Assembly (NCBI GenBank): GCA_965204395.1
Contig: OZ241987.1
Location: forward strand, 4,216,001 to 4,280,000
DNA: 64,000 nucleotides
Source of the DNA: Bin87 sp965204395
GTDB taxonomy: Bacteria > Chloroflexota > Dehalococcoidia > Lucifugimonadales > UBA3495
Reading direction: 5' to 3'
Shown here: positions 17,861 to 25,948 of the stretch, piece by piece
Layout: each line of letters opens with the position of its first letter
Numbering within the stretch: the first letter of the stretch is position 1
Position numbers and translations under genes: made by a program
The notes under the pieces: model-generated
Seen by the model: the letters and a program-made list of their open reading frames with translations, nothing else
Told to the model about the DNA's origin: nothing
Databases searched by the model: none

Positions 17861-18871
17861 CTAGGTGGGAATTCCCTCAGTCGGTCGGTCGGTGTAAACG
17901 CCGTCGTAGAGCGCTTCGGGTTCGGGCCACGGCGAGGTTTCGCCGAACTCGGCGGCGATGACGATTTCCTCATCCACGCTGGAATCGATCTCGTCGAAAT
18001 CTTCGATGGTGGCGATGCCCTCGTCGGTGAGCCATTCGCGGTAACGCGGGATGGGGTCCTGGGCTTCCCAATACTGTACCTCATCGTCGGGCCGATAGTT
18101 GGCGGGATCCGCGACGGAGTGTCCGCGAAGGCGGTAGGTGCGGGCGACGACGAAGGCCGGGCCCTTGCCGGCGCGGACGTCAGCGTTGATTTTCTGCATG
18201 AGGTCGCGGACTTCGAGGACGTCGTTGCCGTCGACTTCGTAGCGGTCCATGCCGTAGGCGGCGGCCATCTCGTGCAGGGAGTCCCACATGACGAGGGTTT
18301 CCTTGGAGGAAGCGCCCATGCCGTAGAGGTTGTGCTCGCAGAAGAAGATGACGGGAAGGTTCCAGATGGCGGCCAGATTCATGGCCTCGTGGAACTCGCC
18401 CTCGTTGACTGCGCCGTCGCCGAAGAAGCACAGGACGACCTGATCGTCGCCGCGATACTGGACGGCGAGGGCGATGCCGGCGGCGATGCACAACTGCCCG
18501 CCGACGATGGCGTAACCGCCCATGAAATTCAGCTCGTCGCTGAACAGGTGCATGGAGCCACCCTTGCCGTTGCTGCAGCCGGTGGCCTTGCCCATCAGTT
18601 CGGCCATGACTTCCTTGCTGCCCATGCCGCGGGCGAGGGCCTGGCCGTGGTCGCGATAGTGGGTGACGATGTAGTCGTCCTCGCGGAGGGTGTTAATTGC
18701 GCCGACGGCGATGGCTTCTTCGCCGTTGTAAACGTGGAGAAAGCCCTTGATGTTGCCTCGAGTGTACTGCCGTTCCGACTCTCGCTCAAACTCGCGGATG
18801 AGCTTCATCTGCCGGTAAAAGCCCAGCAAGTCGTCTTTGGTCAGATCGGGAACATCCGCCGCTTTGAGCAT
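17861..18871 (-). CDS. pdhA: 2-oxo acid dehydrogenase E1 component, alpha subunit (pyruvate type)
   Basis: A 336-residue protein with the TPP motif GDGAVNEGEFHEAMNLAAIWNLP, HYRDHGQALARG, GKGGSMHLF and TYRLRGHSVADPANYR. The GHS-DP loop resembles pyruvate dehydrogenase E1alpha rather than branched-chain enzymes. CEHNLYGMG replaces the common CENN-YAMGT. It sits second in the E3-E1alpha-E1beta-E2 operon, 57 bp after lpd. Confidence 0.92.
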   Translation of the reverse strand: MLKAADVPDLTKDDLLGFYRQMKLIREFERESERQYTRGNIKGFLHVYNGEEAIAVGAINTLREDDYIVTHYRDHGQALARGMGSKEVMAELMGKATGCSNGKGGSMHLFSDELNFMGGYAIVGGQLCIAAGIALAVQYRGDDQVVLCFFGDGAVNEGEFHEAMNLAAIWNLPVIFFCEHNLYGMGASSKETLVMWDSLHEMAAAYGMDRYEVDGNDVLEVRDLMQKINADVRAGKGPAFVVARTYRLRGHSVADPANYRPDDEVQYWEAQDPIPRYREWLTDEGIATIEDFDEIDSSVDEEIVIAAEFGETSPWPEPEALYDGVYTDRPTEGIPT

Positions 18872-18928
18872 ATCCCTTCCTCGCAGGCAGTTTGTGATTG
18901 GGTGAACGGGCCGTGACGCGGGGCTCGG

Positions 18929-20329
18929 CTACATATGCAGGGCGCGGCCCTCGGCGTCCAAGGCGGCCTCGTGGACCATTTCGGCAACGCTGGGGTGGGC
19001 GTGGACAGCCCAACCGAGTTCGATGGTAGTGCCCTCCAGCAGGTGGGTCATCTGGAGTTCGGCCAGAAGTTCGGTGACCTCGGGGCCGCACATGTGGCCG
19101 CCCAGGAGTTCGCCGTAGTTGGCGTCGATGACCAACTTGACGATCCCGTCGTTTTCGCCCATGGCGGCGGCCTTGCCGCTGGCCTGGACGTTGAAACGGC
19201 CAACCTTGACCTCGTAACCCTGTTCCCGGGCCTGGGCCTCGGTGAGGCCGAAAGAGGCGACCTGGGGATGGCAGTAGGTGGCTTTGGGCAGATAGGTGTA
19301 ATCGAGCGGCTGGGTTTCCTCGCCGGCGATGTTTTCCACGGCGATGACGCCCTGGGCAGACGCTACGTGAGCCAGCGCGAGCTTGCCGGTGACGTCGCCT
19401 ACGGCGTAGATGCCGGGGACGTTGGTGGCCATGTTGTCGTCGATGTCGATGTAGCCGCGCTCGGTGGCGACGCCGACGTCGTCGAGTCCCAAGTCTTCGG
19501 TGTTGGGCAGGACGCCGATGGCAACGAGCACCTTGTCAAAGCGGGCGGTCTCGGCGACGCCGTCTTTGTCGATGGTGAGGGTCACTCCGGAGGCATCGGC
19601 CTGGGCGTTGGTTACGCCGGCGCCGGTCTGCATCTTGATGCCGTGGCGGTTGAAGGCGCGCTCGAGTTGCTGGCTGATTTCCTCGTCCTCGTTGGGGACG
19701 ATGCGCGGCAGCAGTTCGATGACGGTGACGTCCGCGCCGTACATGCGGTAGATGTAGGCGAATTCGACGCCGATTGCGCCGCCGCCGATGATGGCGATGG
19801 AACCGGGCACGTCCTCGGCGACGATGCTCTCGCGGCTGGTGATGATCTTTTCGCCGTCCACTGGGAGCGGCGGGATGCTGCGGGGCCTCGCGCCGGTAGC
19901 GACGACGATGTTGCGGGTGGATACGCGGGTGACCTGCCCGTCCGCTCCGGTTACGTCAATGGCGCGGGCGGAAACGATGCGGGCGTTGCCCTCGATGTGG
20001 TCAACGTTGTTCTTGCGGAGCAGGAACCCTACGCCGCGGGTCATGCGGTCGACGACCTGGCGGCTGCGTTTCATTGCCACCGAATAGTCGGCATGGAAGT
20101 TATCGAACGACAGGCCGAACTGGTCGGCGCGCTGTACGTAGGAGACGATTTCGGCGTTCTTGAGGAGGGCCTTGGAGGGGATGCAACCCCAGTTGAGGCA
20201 AACGCCGCCGAGGGCTTCTCGTTCGATGACGCAGGCTTTGAGGCCCAACTGACCGGCTCGGATGGCGGCCACATAGCCACCCGGCCCGCCTCCGATTACT
20301 GCTACGTCATACCCTGAATCGGTTGCCAT
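18929..20329 (-). CDS. lpdA: Dihydrolipoyl dehydrogenase (E3)
   Basis: A 466-residue FAD/NAD protein: GGGPGGYVAAIRAGQLG dinucleotide fold, redox disulfide GGVCLNWGCIPSK, NAD-binding IIGGGAIGVEFA, and the C-terminal base HAHPSVAEMVHEA. It reoxidises the dihydrolipoyl arm of E2. ATG 20329 gives the usual length. An in-frame ATG at 20386 would add 19 residues with no family similarity, but the mapped promoter (20411-20439) allows either. It is the first gene of the operon. Confidence 0.92.
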   Translation of the reverse strand: MATDSGYDVAVIGGGPGGYVAAIRAGQLGLKACVIEREALGGVCLNWGCIPSKALLKNAEIVSYVQRADQFGLSFDNFHADYSVAMKRSRQVVDRMTRGVGFLLRKNNVDHIEGNARIVSARAIDVTGADGQVTRVSTRNIVVATGARPRSIPPLPVDGEKIITSRESIVAEDVPGSIAIIGGGAIGVEFAYIYRMYGADVTVIELLPRIVPNEDEEISQQLERAFNRHGIKMQTGAGVTNAQADASGVTLTIDKDGVAETARFDKVLVAIGVLPNTEDLGLDDVGVATERGYIDIDDNMATNVPGIYAVGDVTGKLALAHVASAQGVIAVENIAGEETQPLDYTYLPKATYCHPQVASFGLTEAQAREQGYEVKVGRFNVQASGKAAAMGENDGIVKLVIDANYGELLGGHMCGPEVTELLAELQMTHLLEGTTIELGWAVHAHPSVAEMVHEAALDAEGRALHM

Positions 20330-20410
20330 CAAACTGACCAGCCCACTAGTTTGGCGCAACCCGCCAACTGCCAAAGCCGATGACAAGATTGGGGCTGCGC
20401 TTATTGGCGC

Positions 20411-20439
20411 ATTATAGCGGTAGGGTTTCCGAGCGGCAA
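20411..20439 (-). promoter_or_regulatory. Sigma-70-type promoter of the dehydrogenase operon
   Basis: On the minus strand TTGCCG (20434-20439), 17 bp, then a perfect TATAAT (20411-20416). It points into the lpdA gene; the predicted transcript starts near 20404. Confidence 0.6.
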
Positions 20440-20458
20440 GTTTGGGACGCCGTGGAGA

Positions 20459-20643
20459 CAGGGCAATCGCATTTAGAATTTAGACGCCCGTCACTCCGGC
20501 GCAAGCCGGAGTCCAGAGGTCGCCGAAAGAAGAGAGCGACCGCGAAACCGCCGATTTCAGGCACTGGATACCGGCTTTCGCCGGTATGACGGTAGCCGGG
20601 AGAACCTTATCCAAGTGCCAACAATTGAAATGCGATTGCCCTG
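20459..20643. mobile_element. MITE B, non-autonomous ISAs1-type element with perfect target duplication
   Basis: CAGGGCAATCGCATTT (20459-20474) and its perfect inverse (20628-20643) bound 185 bp. The decamer GCCGTGGAGA flanks it exactly on both sides (20449-20458 and 20644-20653), so this is a well-preserved insertion. The interior is a near copy of MITE A in the opposite orientation, with the hairpins ACTCCGGCGCAAGCCGGAGT and ATACCGGCTTTCGCCGGTAT, but without the micro-element. No coding capacity. Confidence 0.92.
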
Positions 20644-20698
20644 GCCGTGGAGAGGATGGGTAAAGGTGGCTCTCGTTGCACGGGCCGCGCCGGTCGCT

Positions 20699-21553
20699 TC
20701 ACCAGCCCTTCAGGAAATTCAATACGTGAGCGGTGTATTCTTCCGGCTTTTCAAAGGGGACCCAGTGGCCGCAGTTGTTCAGCACCACCAGGCGGGAGTC
20801 GGCCAGGTTATTCAGGGCGGCGATGCCGATCTCGAAGACGCACATGCGGTCATGGCGGCCCCAGATGATCAGGCTGGGCGCGGTGATGTTGGGCAGGTCA
20901 ACGCCGTGATCGTAGGGGACGCTGACCGACTGGGCGTCGGCCTGGATATGATCGGGGTTGCCGGTGTAGTGACCGTGGATGTAGTCCACCAAGTCGTCGG
21001 TAACCAAGGCATTGTCGTCGATGTGGGTCATGAGGTAGCGGCGGACGTTCTCGCGGGTGGGGTCGCGACGGGTTTCGCTGGTGATCAGGCTGCCCTCTGA
21101 CGGGCGGTTGCCCATCAGGTACAGGTCGCCACCGGTGCGGATGTGGCAGGCGCCGAACACCAGCTTGTCCACCCGGTCGGGCTCCTTCATCGCCAGCACC
21201 ATCGCCGACTGGCCGCCCTGAGAGTTGCCGACCAGGTGGGCCTTTTCGATGCCCAACGCGTCCATCAAACCCAGGGCAGTTCTGGCCTGGAGATTGTGCA
21301 GCGGCTCGTGATACACCACCGGGCCGGTGCGCCCGAAATTGGGCAGGTCCATGACGATGCAACGGTAATGCCGGGCGAAGGTGGGCAGCACCTTGTGGAA
21401 GGTAATCCATCCGGTGGTGCCGATGCCGTAGGAGTGGAGCATCACCTCCGGTTCGCCCTCGCCCACGTCGTGGTAGTGAACGGGCATGTTGCCCACCATG
21501 ATGGTGCGGCTGGTGGATTCTTCGGTAAACGCGGCGGTGGTCATTTCTCTCAC
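20699..21553 (-). CDS. Alpha/beta hydrolase, meta-cleavage-product hydrolase-like
   Basis: A 284-residue alpha/beta hydrolase resembling MhpC/BphD, enzymes that split C-C bonds in ring-fission products. The oxyanion region is MLHSYGIGTTGW, the nucleophile elbow GNSQGGQ (Ser near residue 114), the acid lies in IIWGRHDRM and the His in NNCGHWVPFEKPEEY. GTG 21553 has AGGAAA before it; ATG 21544 is an alternative start. A Rieske dioxygenase pair lies 1.8 kb away on the other strand, so a role in aromatic degradation is possible but not shown. Confidence 0.82.
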   Translation of the reverse strand: MREMTTAAFTEESTSRTIMVGNMPVHYHDVGEGEPEVMLHSYGIGTTGWITFHKVLPTFARHYRCIVMDLPNFGRTGPVVYHEPLHNLQARTALGLMDALGIEKAHLVGNSQGGQSAMVLAMKEPDRVDKLVFGACHIRTGGDLYLMGNRPSEGSLITSETRRDPTRENVRRYLMTHIDDNALVTDDLVDYIHGHYTGNPDHIQADAQSVSVPYDHGVDLPNITAPSLIIWGRHDRMCVFEIGIAALNNLADSRLVVLNNCGHWVPFEKPEEYTAHVLNFLKGW

Positions 21554-21766
21554 GTTTCCTGACTTGGCTGTGCCCTCCCGTACTTTATCAGAGTCTTTCG
21601 GTTACCCGACGTCATCGCCGAGGAATGCGAAGCAACGGAGTGCGGGTTAACCTGCGCGCCCGGGCTGCCAAGAGGACAGCCCCGGAACTACAATCACGCC
21701 GTCAAGATCGCTGTCAACGCTGCGGCGCGTCAGTATGCTGAGAGAGCGTCGATACCGTGGTTGTAC

Positions 21767-22645
21767 TCAGTTGGTTCCCCCGGCGCTTTCTCTGCCATCA
21801 ACCTTATGGGCGTGGTACTTGTCATCGGTAAAGTGGTCCGCATCCCGATCACCAAAGGCCCACTTGATCTTGCCCTTGCCAAGGCTGGTGTGATTCAGGG
21901 ATGGGACGACCAGCCCGTCGCCGTCCCGATCTCCGGCGCGGACCTCATAAGCGAAGGTCAACACCTTGGTCTCGTTCCCGCTGGCATAGGTCGCTTTCTT
22001 GATATCGGACGGATCCGACGGGTAAGACCACACCGGGCGTCCCCATGGCGTGGTAAGCCACAGGCGCACTGCGGGGTTTCCGACAACGCGGACTTTGTTG
22101 TCGAAGGCCACCTCGATTTCGATCTTCTCGCCCCTGCGGTAGGTATCTCCGTCCGCCGGCTCGGAAACCAAGCGCATATGACGCACACGGGGCGGGTCGT
22201 TGTCCCTGATGGTTACGGTGCACCGCTGGTCGGCGTTTCGTCCGACGTTGTTCTGTCTGGAACCGACGGTTACGATGAAAGTCTCGCCGTCGTCCAAATG
22301 ATCATCATCTATGATGACTGTTTTCAGGTGGTGGGGGTTGGAAGTGACGACACCCCCCGATCGATAACCGAAGTCGGAGTGGTCGGCCGTGCCGTTCACC
22401 ATATCCAGATAATAGAACAGGCCGTCCTCGTCAGCCGTGGTGGTGACCGTCGCGATCTCCGGTTCGCTGGGTCCTTCCTCGGTTACGGCGTCGGGGCACT
22501 CTGAGATATAGATCCGGCTGTGGCTGGGGGTGTCCGCATCGGGAGCGAAGGCCAATTCGGAGAGAATGACCAGACCGACCAGCGCGATCAGCGCGATAGT
22601 GGCAAGGGAGAGCGGCAAGCGGGATTTTATGGGAAATCTAAACAT
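21767..22645 (-). CDS. Secreted or membrane-anchored Calx-beta/Ig-like protein
   Basis: A 292-residue protein. A hydrophobic N-terminal segment (about residues 11-33) is a signal peptide or anchor. Residues about 45-150 look like one Calx-beta-type repeat, with DDDHLDDGETFIVTV and ending TVTIRDND. Residues about 155-260 match a bacterial Ig-like module (YRRGEKIEIEVAFDNKVRV, NPAVRLWL, ASGNETKVLTFAYEVRAGD-DGDGL). Such modules usually occur in long adhesin arrays; here only one of each is present. It has AAAGGAG before the start and a good promoter. The likely place is the cell surface; function unknown. Confidence 0.72.
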   Translation of the reverse strand: MFRFPIKSRLPLSLATIALIALVGLVILSELAFAPDADTPSHSRIYISECPDAVTEEGPSEPEIATVTTTADEDGLFYYLDMVNGTADHSDFGYRSGGVVTSNPHHLKTVIIDDDHLDDGETFIVTVGSRQNNVGRNADQRCTVTIRDNDPPRVRHMRLVSEPADGDTYRRGEKIEIEVAFDNKVRVVGNPAVRLWLTTPWGRPVWSYPSDPSDIKKATYASGNETKVLTFAYEVRAGDRDGDGLVVPSLNHTSLGKGKIKWAFGDRDADHFTDDKYHAHKVDGRESAGGTN

Positions 22646-22716
22646 CTCAGTTATAACTCCTTTGTTGGTATTCAGGGTATGTTTGTATAGTATGGAATCA
22701 ATAATTATTACCTATA

Positions 22717-22745
22717 GTCTATATTTGACATCGATTTTCGTCAAA
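22717..22745 (-). promoter_or_regulatory. Sigma-70-type promoter for the surface-protein gene
   Basis: On the minus strand TTGACG (22740-22745), 17 bp, TAGACT (22717-22722), within the most AT-rich patch of the region, 72 bp upstream of the ATG. Confidence 0.5.
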
Positions 22746-22885
22746 TGACAGATCGCTCGATTGTTGCTTCACGCGGCCATCAAGTTTGGACCCTGATGAC
22801 TGTTTGACGTCCGACACTCGATTACAATTGAACCACCGCGCCCGTTTTAGCAAGGCTTGTGTACAGTAATCGGCCTATTGGTTAT

Positions 22886-22978
22886 CCGCTCATACTGAGC
22901 CTGTCGGAAGATGCCGCCGTTGCCGGAGTCTTGGTTCGACCCGCCAGAGGCGGGCCTGCGGCAGCTCACCATGAGCGG
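22886..22978. repeat. CCGCTCAT...ATGAGCGG dispersed repeat
   Basis: CCGCTCATACTGAGCCTGTCG at the left and CTCACCATGAGCGG at the right form imperfect inverted ends of a 93-bp unit. The right part is a copy of the TTCGACAGGCTCACCATGAG family interrupted by a micro-element at 22941. Confidence 0.55.
22941..22962. repeat. Palindromic micro-element, copy 3
   Basis: Twenty-two bases starting CCGCC-AGA-GGCGG and ending GCCTGCGGC split TTCGAC from AGCTCACCATGAG. At 27271 the same repeat reads TTCGACAGGCTCACCATGAG without the insert. Confidence 0.7.
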
Positions 22979-23014
22979 GTGGAGGAAGTTTGCACAAACC
23001 TGGCCGTTTTTGAT

Positions 23015-23242
23015 GTAACTGTTCAGAATCGCTGAGCCATTTGCGCGTTCAACATGTCATTCCGGACCCCGTATCAGGTACGGGGCAGGCTTTGATTCGG
23101 AATCCAGGAAATCTTTGCCCTGCTCACGATTGCCGATGAGCAGGCTTCATGGATACCGGCATCCGCCTATGGCGGACATCTCCGACTTTCGCCGGTATGA
23201 CGGTTTTGGTTTGTGAGGTCCACCTCGAAACTGAACAGTTAC
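23015..23242. mobile_element. Composite MITE-like element with GTAACTGTTCAG ends
   Basis: GTAACTGTTCAG (23015-23026) and CTGAACAGTTAC (23231-23242) are perfect 12-bp inverted repeats 228 bp apart. Between them lie a CATTCCGGACCCC...GGAATCCAGG repeat and an ATACCGGC...GCCGGTATGACGG hairpin, the same kind of hairpin carried by MITEs A and B. I see no matching target duplication, so transposition is inferred only from the ends. It belongs to a different family from the CAGGGC elements. Confidence 0.5.
23161..23186. repeat. Palindromic micro-element, copy 4
   Basis: Twenty-six bases with ATCCGCC-TAT-GGCGGAC followed by ATCTCCGAC interrupt a hairpin reading ATACCGGC-TTTC-GCCGGTAT. MITE B has that hairpin intact. 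Confidence 0.7.
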
Positions 23243-23325
23243 GTCTTGGTGCATGTATGGACAGGGCGCACGGGATGATTGATACTGTTGACAATCCCTT
23301 GACCCGACAATCCCGGGGGTGCCGG

Positions 23326-24669
23326 ATGGTTTCGGTGGGCCGCAAATATCAGATAATCGACCTTGAGACCGGGCAGTTGGACCGGAGGATTTTCGTCGAT
23401 CCGGACATCTACGCCGAGGAGCAGGAAAAGGTGTTCGGACGGGCCTGGCTGATGATCGGCCACGAGTCGCTGGTGCCCAAAACCAACGACTATTTTCACA
23501 CCTACATGGGCGAGGAGCCGGTGATTCTGTGCCGCGACGGGCGGGGCAACCTGAGGGCGTTTCTGAACATGTGCCGTCACCGCGGCAACCGCATCGTTCG
23601 CACCGACATAGGCAATGCTCAAAACTTCGTGTGCGCGTACCACGGCTGGACGTTCTCCAACGAGGGCGAGTTGGAATACTTGCCAGGCGAGGAGGAGGCG
23701 TACTACGGAGCGTTGGAGCGTGAGTGCCTGAACCTGGTGGAGGCGCGGGTCGATACCTATGCCGGCATCGTGTTCGCAACGTGGGATCACGGCGCGCCCA
23801 GCCTGGACGACTACCTGGGTGATGCGCGATGGCTGCTGGACGTCTCGTTCAACCGGCTGGACAACGGCACCGAGGCTTTGGGCCCGATCAAGTGGATGGA
23901 GCCGCTCAACTGGAAAACTGCGGTGGACAACTGCTCCGACAACTACCATGTGCCCACCACGCACCTGTCCACCATCATCGTGCAGGGAAGGCATCGGGGG
24001 ATACCAAGGCTGACCCACGAGCAGCAGTTCCAGTCGGAGAACAAGCACCTCTTTGTGAACGGGCATTCCCTGACCATGCGTTTCCTGGAGCGGCCCGATC
24101 AGGCGCGCCAGACCCACGGAGTGACCGCCGAGAACCGCGAGGCGTTTGAGGACTACTACCGCCATACGCTGGGCGAGGCCGAGCGGCGGCTGGGTCCCCT
24201 GCGGGCCCGGCAACTGCATCTGGGCAATCACAGCCTGTTTCCCAACGGAGTGCTGGGCCTGCGATTGGCTCACCCACGCGGCCCGCTGGAGACTGAGTTC
24301 TGGCACTTCGTCGTGCTGGAAAAGGACATGCCCGACGAGCTGAAAACGGCCCTGCGCCGGGGGAGCGCCAACTACAACGGAGTCAACGGGATTTTCGAGC
24401 AGGACGACATGGACAACTGGCGCGGGGTTACCAACTCGGCGCTGACAGCGATGGGGCGCAGGTACACGCAGGACCTGTCCATGGGCGTGGGCCATGACCG
24501 GAGGCATCCCGAATACCCTGGCGTGGTGGCGGAGCGGTACACGTCGGAGAGCAACCAGCGCCTGTTCTACCGACGTTGGGAGCAGTTCATGAACGCCGAG
24601 AATTGGGAGGACATTCCCCTGGACGCGAAAACCATGAAATACGAAGGGACAGCCGCTCTGCGGGGTTAG
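23326..24669 (+). CDS. Rieske aromatic ring-hydroxylating dioxygenase, alpha subunit
   Basis: About 447 residues from ATG 23326, chosen because homology begins at about VGRKYQIIDLETGQLDRRIF and the open frame upstream runs into the composite repeat. The Rieske [2Fe-2S] motif is C-R-H-R-G-N ... C-A-Y-H-G-W. The mononuclear iron ligands lie in DNCSDNYHVPTTHLSTI (His-His) with a later Asp. The protein adds O2 to an aromatic ring, taking electrons from a reductase not seen here. The beta subunit follows 11 bp later. The substrate is unknown; biphenyl- or benzoate-like compounds are typical for this family. Confidence 0.9.
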   Translation: MVSVGRKYQIIDLETGQLDRRIFVDPDIYAEEQEKVFGRAWLMIGHESLVPKTNDYFHTYMGEEPVILCRDGRGNLRAFLNMCRHRGNRIVRTDIGNAQNFVCAYHGWTFSNEGELEYLPGEEEAYYGALERECLNLVEARVDTYAGIVFATWDHGAPSLDDYLGDARWLLDVSFNRLDNGTEALGPIKWMEPLNWKTAVDNCSDNYHVPTTHLSTIIVQGRHRGIPRLTHEQQFQSENKHLFVNGHSLTMRFLERPDQARQTHGVTAENREAFEDYYRHTLGEAERRLGPLRARQLHLGNHSLFPNGVLGLRLAHPRGPLETEFWHFVVLEKDMPDELKTALRRGSANYNGVNGIFEQDDMDNWRGVTNSALTAMGRRYTQDLSMGVGHDRRHPEYPGVVAERYTSESNQRLFYRRWEQFMNAENWEDIPLDAKTMKYEGTAALRG

Positions 24670-24680
24670 GCGGATGGGGC

Positions 24681-25229
24681 ATGGCCACTGACGCGGAACC
24701 AACGGGCGCGAAGGCTACCGACGCCTCCCGGATGGAGCTCTGGCATGAGTTGATGCAGTTTTACATCCGCGAGGCGTGGCTACTGGACGAACGGCGGTTC
24801 CGCGAGTGGCTGGACTTGTTCACTGAGGACGTTTTCTATTTCATGCCCCGACGGTTGAACGTGCACCGGCATGAGACCGACCTGGAACTCACGGCGGTGG
24901 GCGACCTGGCGATATTTGAGGACGACAAGACCTACCTGACCATGCGGGTGGAACGGCTGGAGACGGGGATGGCGTGGGGCGAGGACCCGCCGTCGCGCAC
25001 GAGGCATCTGGTGGGCAACCTGGTGGTGGAACCTCAGGCCGACGGCGAGGTGTGGGCGAAAACGGCGTTCATTCTGTACCGGTCGCATCACGAGACCGAG
25101 GAGAACGTGTTTGCGGGCTACCGGGAGGACATCCTGCGGCCGGTGGGCGGCCCCTGGAAAATAGCACGCCGGACCATTGTGCTGGACTCCAACGTCATCC
25201 TGGCCAAGAACCTGAGCGTGTTTTTCTGA
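24681..25229 (+). CDS. Aromatic ring-hydroxylating dioxygenase, beta subunit
   Basis: A 182-residue NTF2-fold small subunit, with FYIREAWLLDERRFREWLDLFTED, YFMPRR and the ending RRTIVLDSNVILAKNLSVFF, all typical of dioxygenase beta chains. It stabilises the hexameric oxygenase. It starts 11 bp after the alpha gene, so the two should be one transcript. Confidence 0.9.
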   Translation: MATDAEPTGAKATDASRMELWHELMQFYIREAWLLDERRFREWLDLFTEDVFYFMPRRLNVHRHETDLELTAVGDLAIFEDDKTYLTMRVERLETGMAWGEDPPSRTRHLVGNLVVEPQADGEVWAKTAFILYRSHHETEENVFAGYREDILRPVGGPWKIARRTIVLDSNVILAKNLSVFF

Positions 25230-25301
25230 CGCGCTGGTCGTAAGCCCGCTTGAGGAACGTTCAGAGCGGGCAAACGTTGCAGTGACCGTGGTGGGCACCG
25301 A

Positions 25302-25536
25302 CAGGGCGATCGCGTCTTAATGAGCGACAGCGCCGCCATTGGAATTGGCAGTAACGGACGGTGAATTCACAGGGATCAACAGGATGAACGGGATGGACAG
25401 GATATTTGGATTTGGGAGTTTTGGGGCCATGGGCTGGTTTCGGGGACTTACAGGAAACGAGCTGTGTGGTCATTATCACCAAACGGAATGTAATGCAGGC
25501 ACCGGCATCGTTTGTTTTGAAGACGCGATTGCCCTG
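25302..25536. mobile_element. MITE C, non-autonomous ISAs1-type element
   Basis: The left end CAGGGCGATCGCGTCTT (25302-25318) and right end AAGACGCGATTGCCCTG (25520-25536) are inverted repeats with one mismatch in 17. The decamers just outside are TGGGCACCGA and CGGGCACCGA, 9 of 10 identical. The interior differs from MITEs A and B and carries a copy of the GGATGaACAGGAT repeat (25368-25411). No coding capacity. Confidence 0.82.
25368..25411. repeat. Dispersed GGATGaACAGGAT repeat inside MITE C
   Basis: ACAGGGATCAACAGGATGAACG and GGATGGACAGGATATTTGG form a third copy of the family seen at 4323, 6442 and 49206. Confidence 0.55.
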
Positions 25537-25553
25537 CGGGCACCGAGCGTGTC

Positions 25554-25582
25554 TTGGTGGATTTGTGCGGGGTCTGGTAAAA
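25554..25582 (+). promoter_or_regulatory. Promoter candidate for tatA
   Basis: TTGGTG (25554-25559), 17 bp, TAAAAT (25577-25582), with TGG directly before the -10, an extended -10 context. It begins 18 bp after the right end of MITE C. Confidence 0.45.
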
Positions 25583-25613
25583 TGGGCACACCTGAATTGG
25601 AGTAGGTGGAACG

Positions 25614-25817
25614 ATGCGCATTGGCCCGTTGGGGATGACCGAACTGCTGCTGATCCTGGTGGTGGTGCTGCTGATTTTCGGCGCGTCGCGACTGCCGGGC
25701 GTCGGTTCCGCGTTGGGCAAGGGTATAAGGTCGTTCAAGACGTCAGTGACGGGTGAGGACGACAAGCCCGGACGGGATACGGCGGCCAACGACGGGTCGG
25801 GTGAACAGCGTTCCTGA
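25614..25817 (+). CDS. tatA: Twin-arginine translocase subunit TatA
   Basis: A 67-residue protein: short periplasmic N-terminus, one membrane helix (ELLLILVVVLLIFGASRLPG) and an amphipathic helix beginning LGKGIRSFKTSVTG, the standard TatA layout. TatA oligomers form the export pore for folded proteins carrying RR signal peptides. tatB and tatC lie immediately downstream on the opposite strand, so the Tat genes are split into two convergent units. GGTGGA precedes the start. Confidence 0.92.
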   Translation: MRIGPLGMTELLLILVVVLLIFGASRLPGVGSALGKGIRSFKTSVTGEDDKPGRDTAANDGSGEQRS

Positions 25818-25833
25818 CGGCGTTGGGTTTACT

Positions 25834-25875
25834 ACCCCTCACCCAACCCTCTCCCACAAGGGGAGAGGGCTTTTT
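25834..25875 (+). terminator. Rho-independent terminator formed by the CCCTCTCCC repeat
   Basis: CCCTCTCCC (25847-25855) and GGGAGAGGG (25861-25869) form a 9-bp stem with a 5-nt loop, followed by CTTTTTC. It belongs to the same repeat family as 4369 and 15421, but this copy has a T-tract and sits 30 bp after tatA. Confidence 0.75.
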
Positions 25876-25948
25876 CTGCCGGCGCACTTACGGGGTAAGG
25901 GACTTTTCGCCTGCTACCGCTTGGGGGATGGAATATCTCTGCCCTGAG

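Larger units (their letters stand above)
20330..20698. other. Intergenic region with operon promoter and MITE B
   Basis: The 369-bp gap holds a promoter for the dehydrogenase operon (minus strand) and, 20 bp upstream of it, a 185-bp mobile element flanked by perfect 10-bp direct repeats. No gene is seen. Confidence 0.7.
22646..23325. other. Repeat-rich intergenic region
   Basis: This 680-bp stretch between divergent genes holds a promoter for the surface-protein gene in an AT-rich patch (about 22670-22750), a 93-bp inverted-end repeat (22886-22978), a composite element with 12-bp inverted ends (23015-23242), and two micro-element copies. No gene is seen before the dioxygenase start. Confidence 0.7.
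25230..25613. other. Intergenic region with MITE C
   Basis: This 384-bp stretch between the dioxygenase and tatA is mostly a 235-bp mobile element, followed by a promoter for tatA. No gene is seen. Confidence 0.7.

Noticed and set aside
13726..20329. Long plus-strand open frames opposite the dehydrogenase operon
   Set aside because: They are mirror frames of high-GC genes: Gly/Val/Asp-rich translations with no motifs, while the minus-strand frames have complete families.
24576..24680. Longer start for the dioxygenase beta subunit
   Set aside because: It would overlap the alpha gene in another frame; homology begins at ATG 24681.
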